Origin: a virus
IMG/VR virus record: IMGVR_UViG_3300032285_004054
Location: 154,401-218,400 of that record
Direction: 5' to 3' (one strand)
DNA: 64,000 bases
Part shown: in pieces, positions 63,949 to 64,000 of the stretch
How the letters are laid out: every line of letters starts with the position of its first letter
Numbering within the stretch: position 1 is the first letter of the stretch
The notes under the pieces: model-generated
Told to the model about the DNA's origin: nothing
Database searches by the model: none
Seen by the model: only the letters and a program-made list of their open reading frames with translations
Program-made: the position numbers and the translations under genes

Positions 63949-63977
63949 ATTCTATATGCTTTAGGAGGAGGTGTCAA
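63949..63977 (-). promoter_or_regulatory. Early promoter
   Basis: TTGACA, 17 bases, TAGAAT, then GTAAAA and the ATG at 63942. The -35 box is in the last codons of the upst­ream gene. Confidence 0.72.
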
Positions 63978-64000
63978 TAAGATTCTTCACCACAGCATCA
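63961..64000 (-). CDS. C-terminal end of a gene cut by the right edge
   Basis: The last 12 codons read DAVVKNLIDTSS then TAA. Too short to identify. Confidence 0.4.
   Translation of the reverse strand, partial: DAVVKNLIDTSS

Noticed and set aside
1-64000. FolE and QueC to complete preQ0 synthesis
   Set aside because: No GTP cyclohydrolase motif and no SGGxDS loop of QueC seen in any frame read. They may lie outside the window or be supplied by the host.
1-64000. CRISPR array, insertion sequence or integrase
   Set aside because: No regularly spaced identical repeats, transposase DDE/HUH motifs or tyrosine/serine recombinase motifs noticed.

Overview
This window is part of the genome of a T4-like (contractile-tailed, core-gene type) bacteriophage. 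The evidence is a minus-strand replication, recombination and late-transcription block carrying recognisable counterparts of T4 gp41 (helicase, cut by the left edge), UvsX, gp43 (family B DNA polymerase), gp46/gp47 (SbcCD-like nuclease), gp55 (late sigma), UvsW and UvsY, with a gp61-like primase further on. The host cannot be named. Most genes lack Shine-Dalgarno sequences and there is a bacterial Hc1-like histone, which would fit Bacteroidota or Verrucomicrobia/Chlamydiae-like hosts. The early promoters, however, look like ordinary sigma70 sites (TTGNNN-N17-TATACT), which is not the Bacteroidota pattern.

Layout. 1-5.0 kb (minus): helicase, UvsX, then QueF, a P-loop kinase, a formyltransferase (DpdN-like) and a transglycosylase (DpdA-like), the last four coupled by 4-nt overlaps. 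5.2-17.9 kb (minus): DNA polymerase, gp46, gp47, gp55, UvsW and UvsY, with five glycosyltransferase-like genes and a methyltransferase placed around and between gp46 and gp47. 17.9-27 kb (plus): small late-type proteins, a Dps-like protein, two nucleotidyltransferase proteins, a QueD-like protein, QueE, and a second P-loop kinase. 27-35.4 kb (mixed): primase, PD-(D/E)XK nuclease, AAA+ ATPase, GMP reductase-like enzyme, DUF932-like protein, Hc1-like protein, ThyX. 35.4-36.5 kb: seven tRNAs and ribosomal protein bS21. 36.6-45.7 kb: small proteins, dominated by a tandem array of diversified paralogues (39.8-44.6 kb). 46-51.7 kb: about two dozen small early genes of visibly higher GC. 52.1-52.5 kb: four more tRNAs. 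53-56.3 kb: dispersed members of the paralogue array and a canonical QueD. 56.3-64 kb: small early genes on the minus strand.

How the parts fit. QueD, QueE, QueF, DpdA-like and DpdN-like proteins predict that guanine in the phage DNA is replaced by a 7-deazaguanine, most likely dPreQ1 with N-formylation (fdPreQ1). FolE and QueC are not seen here and must come from elsewhere in the genome or from the host. More than twenty proteins begin with a short motif of the type MxFxxlvxxxLxE followed by A/S/G, which resembles the T4 capsid-targeting sequence and gp21 protease site (L/I-x-E). Many of these genes have a TAAATA late promoter ending six bases before the start codon. I infer a large set of virion-packaged proteins delivered with the DNA, including nucleotidyltransferases and the hypervariable paralogue array. 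Both the early promoters (-10, six bases, ATG) and the late promoters (TAAATA, six bases, ATG) put the expected transcription start on the start codon. Leaderless mRNA may therefore be the normal mode, and the phage-encoded bS21 may be related to that.
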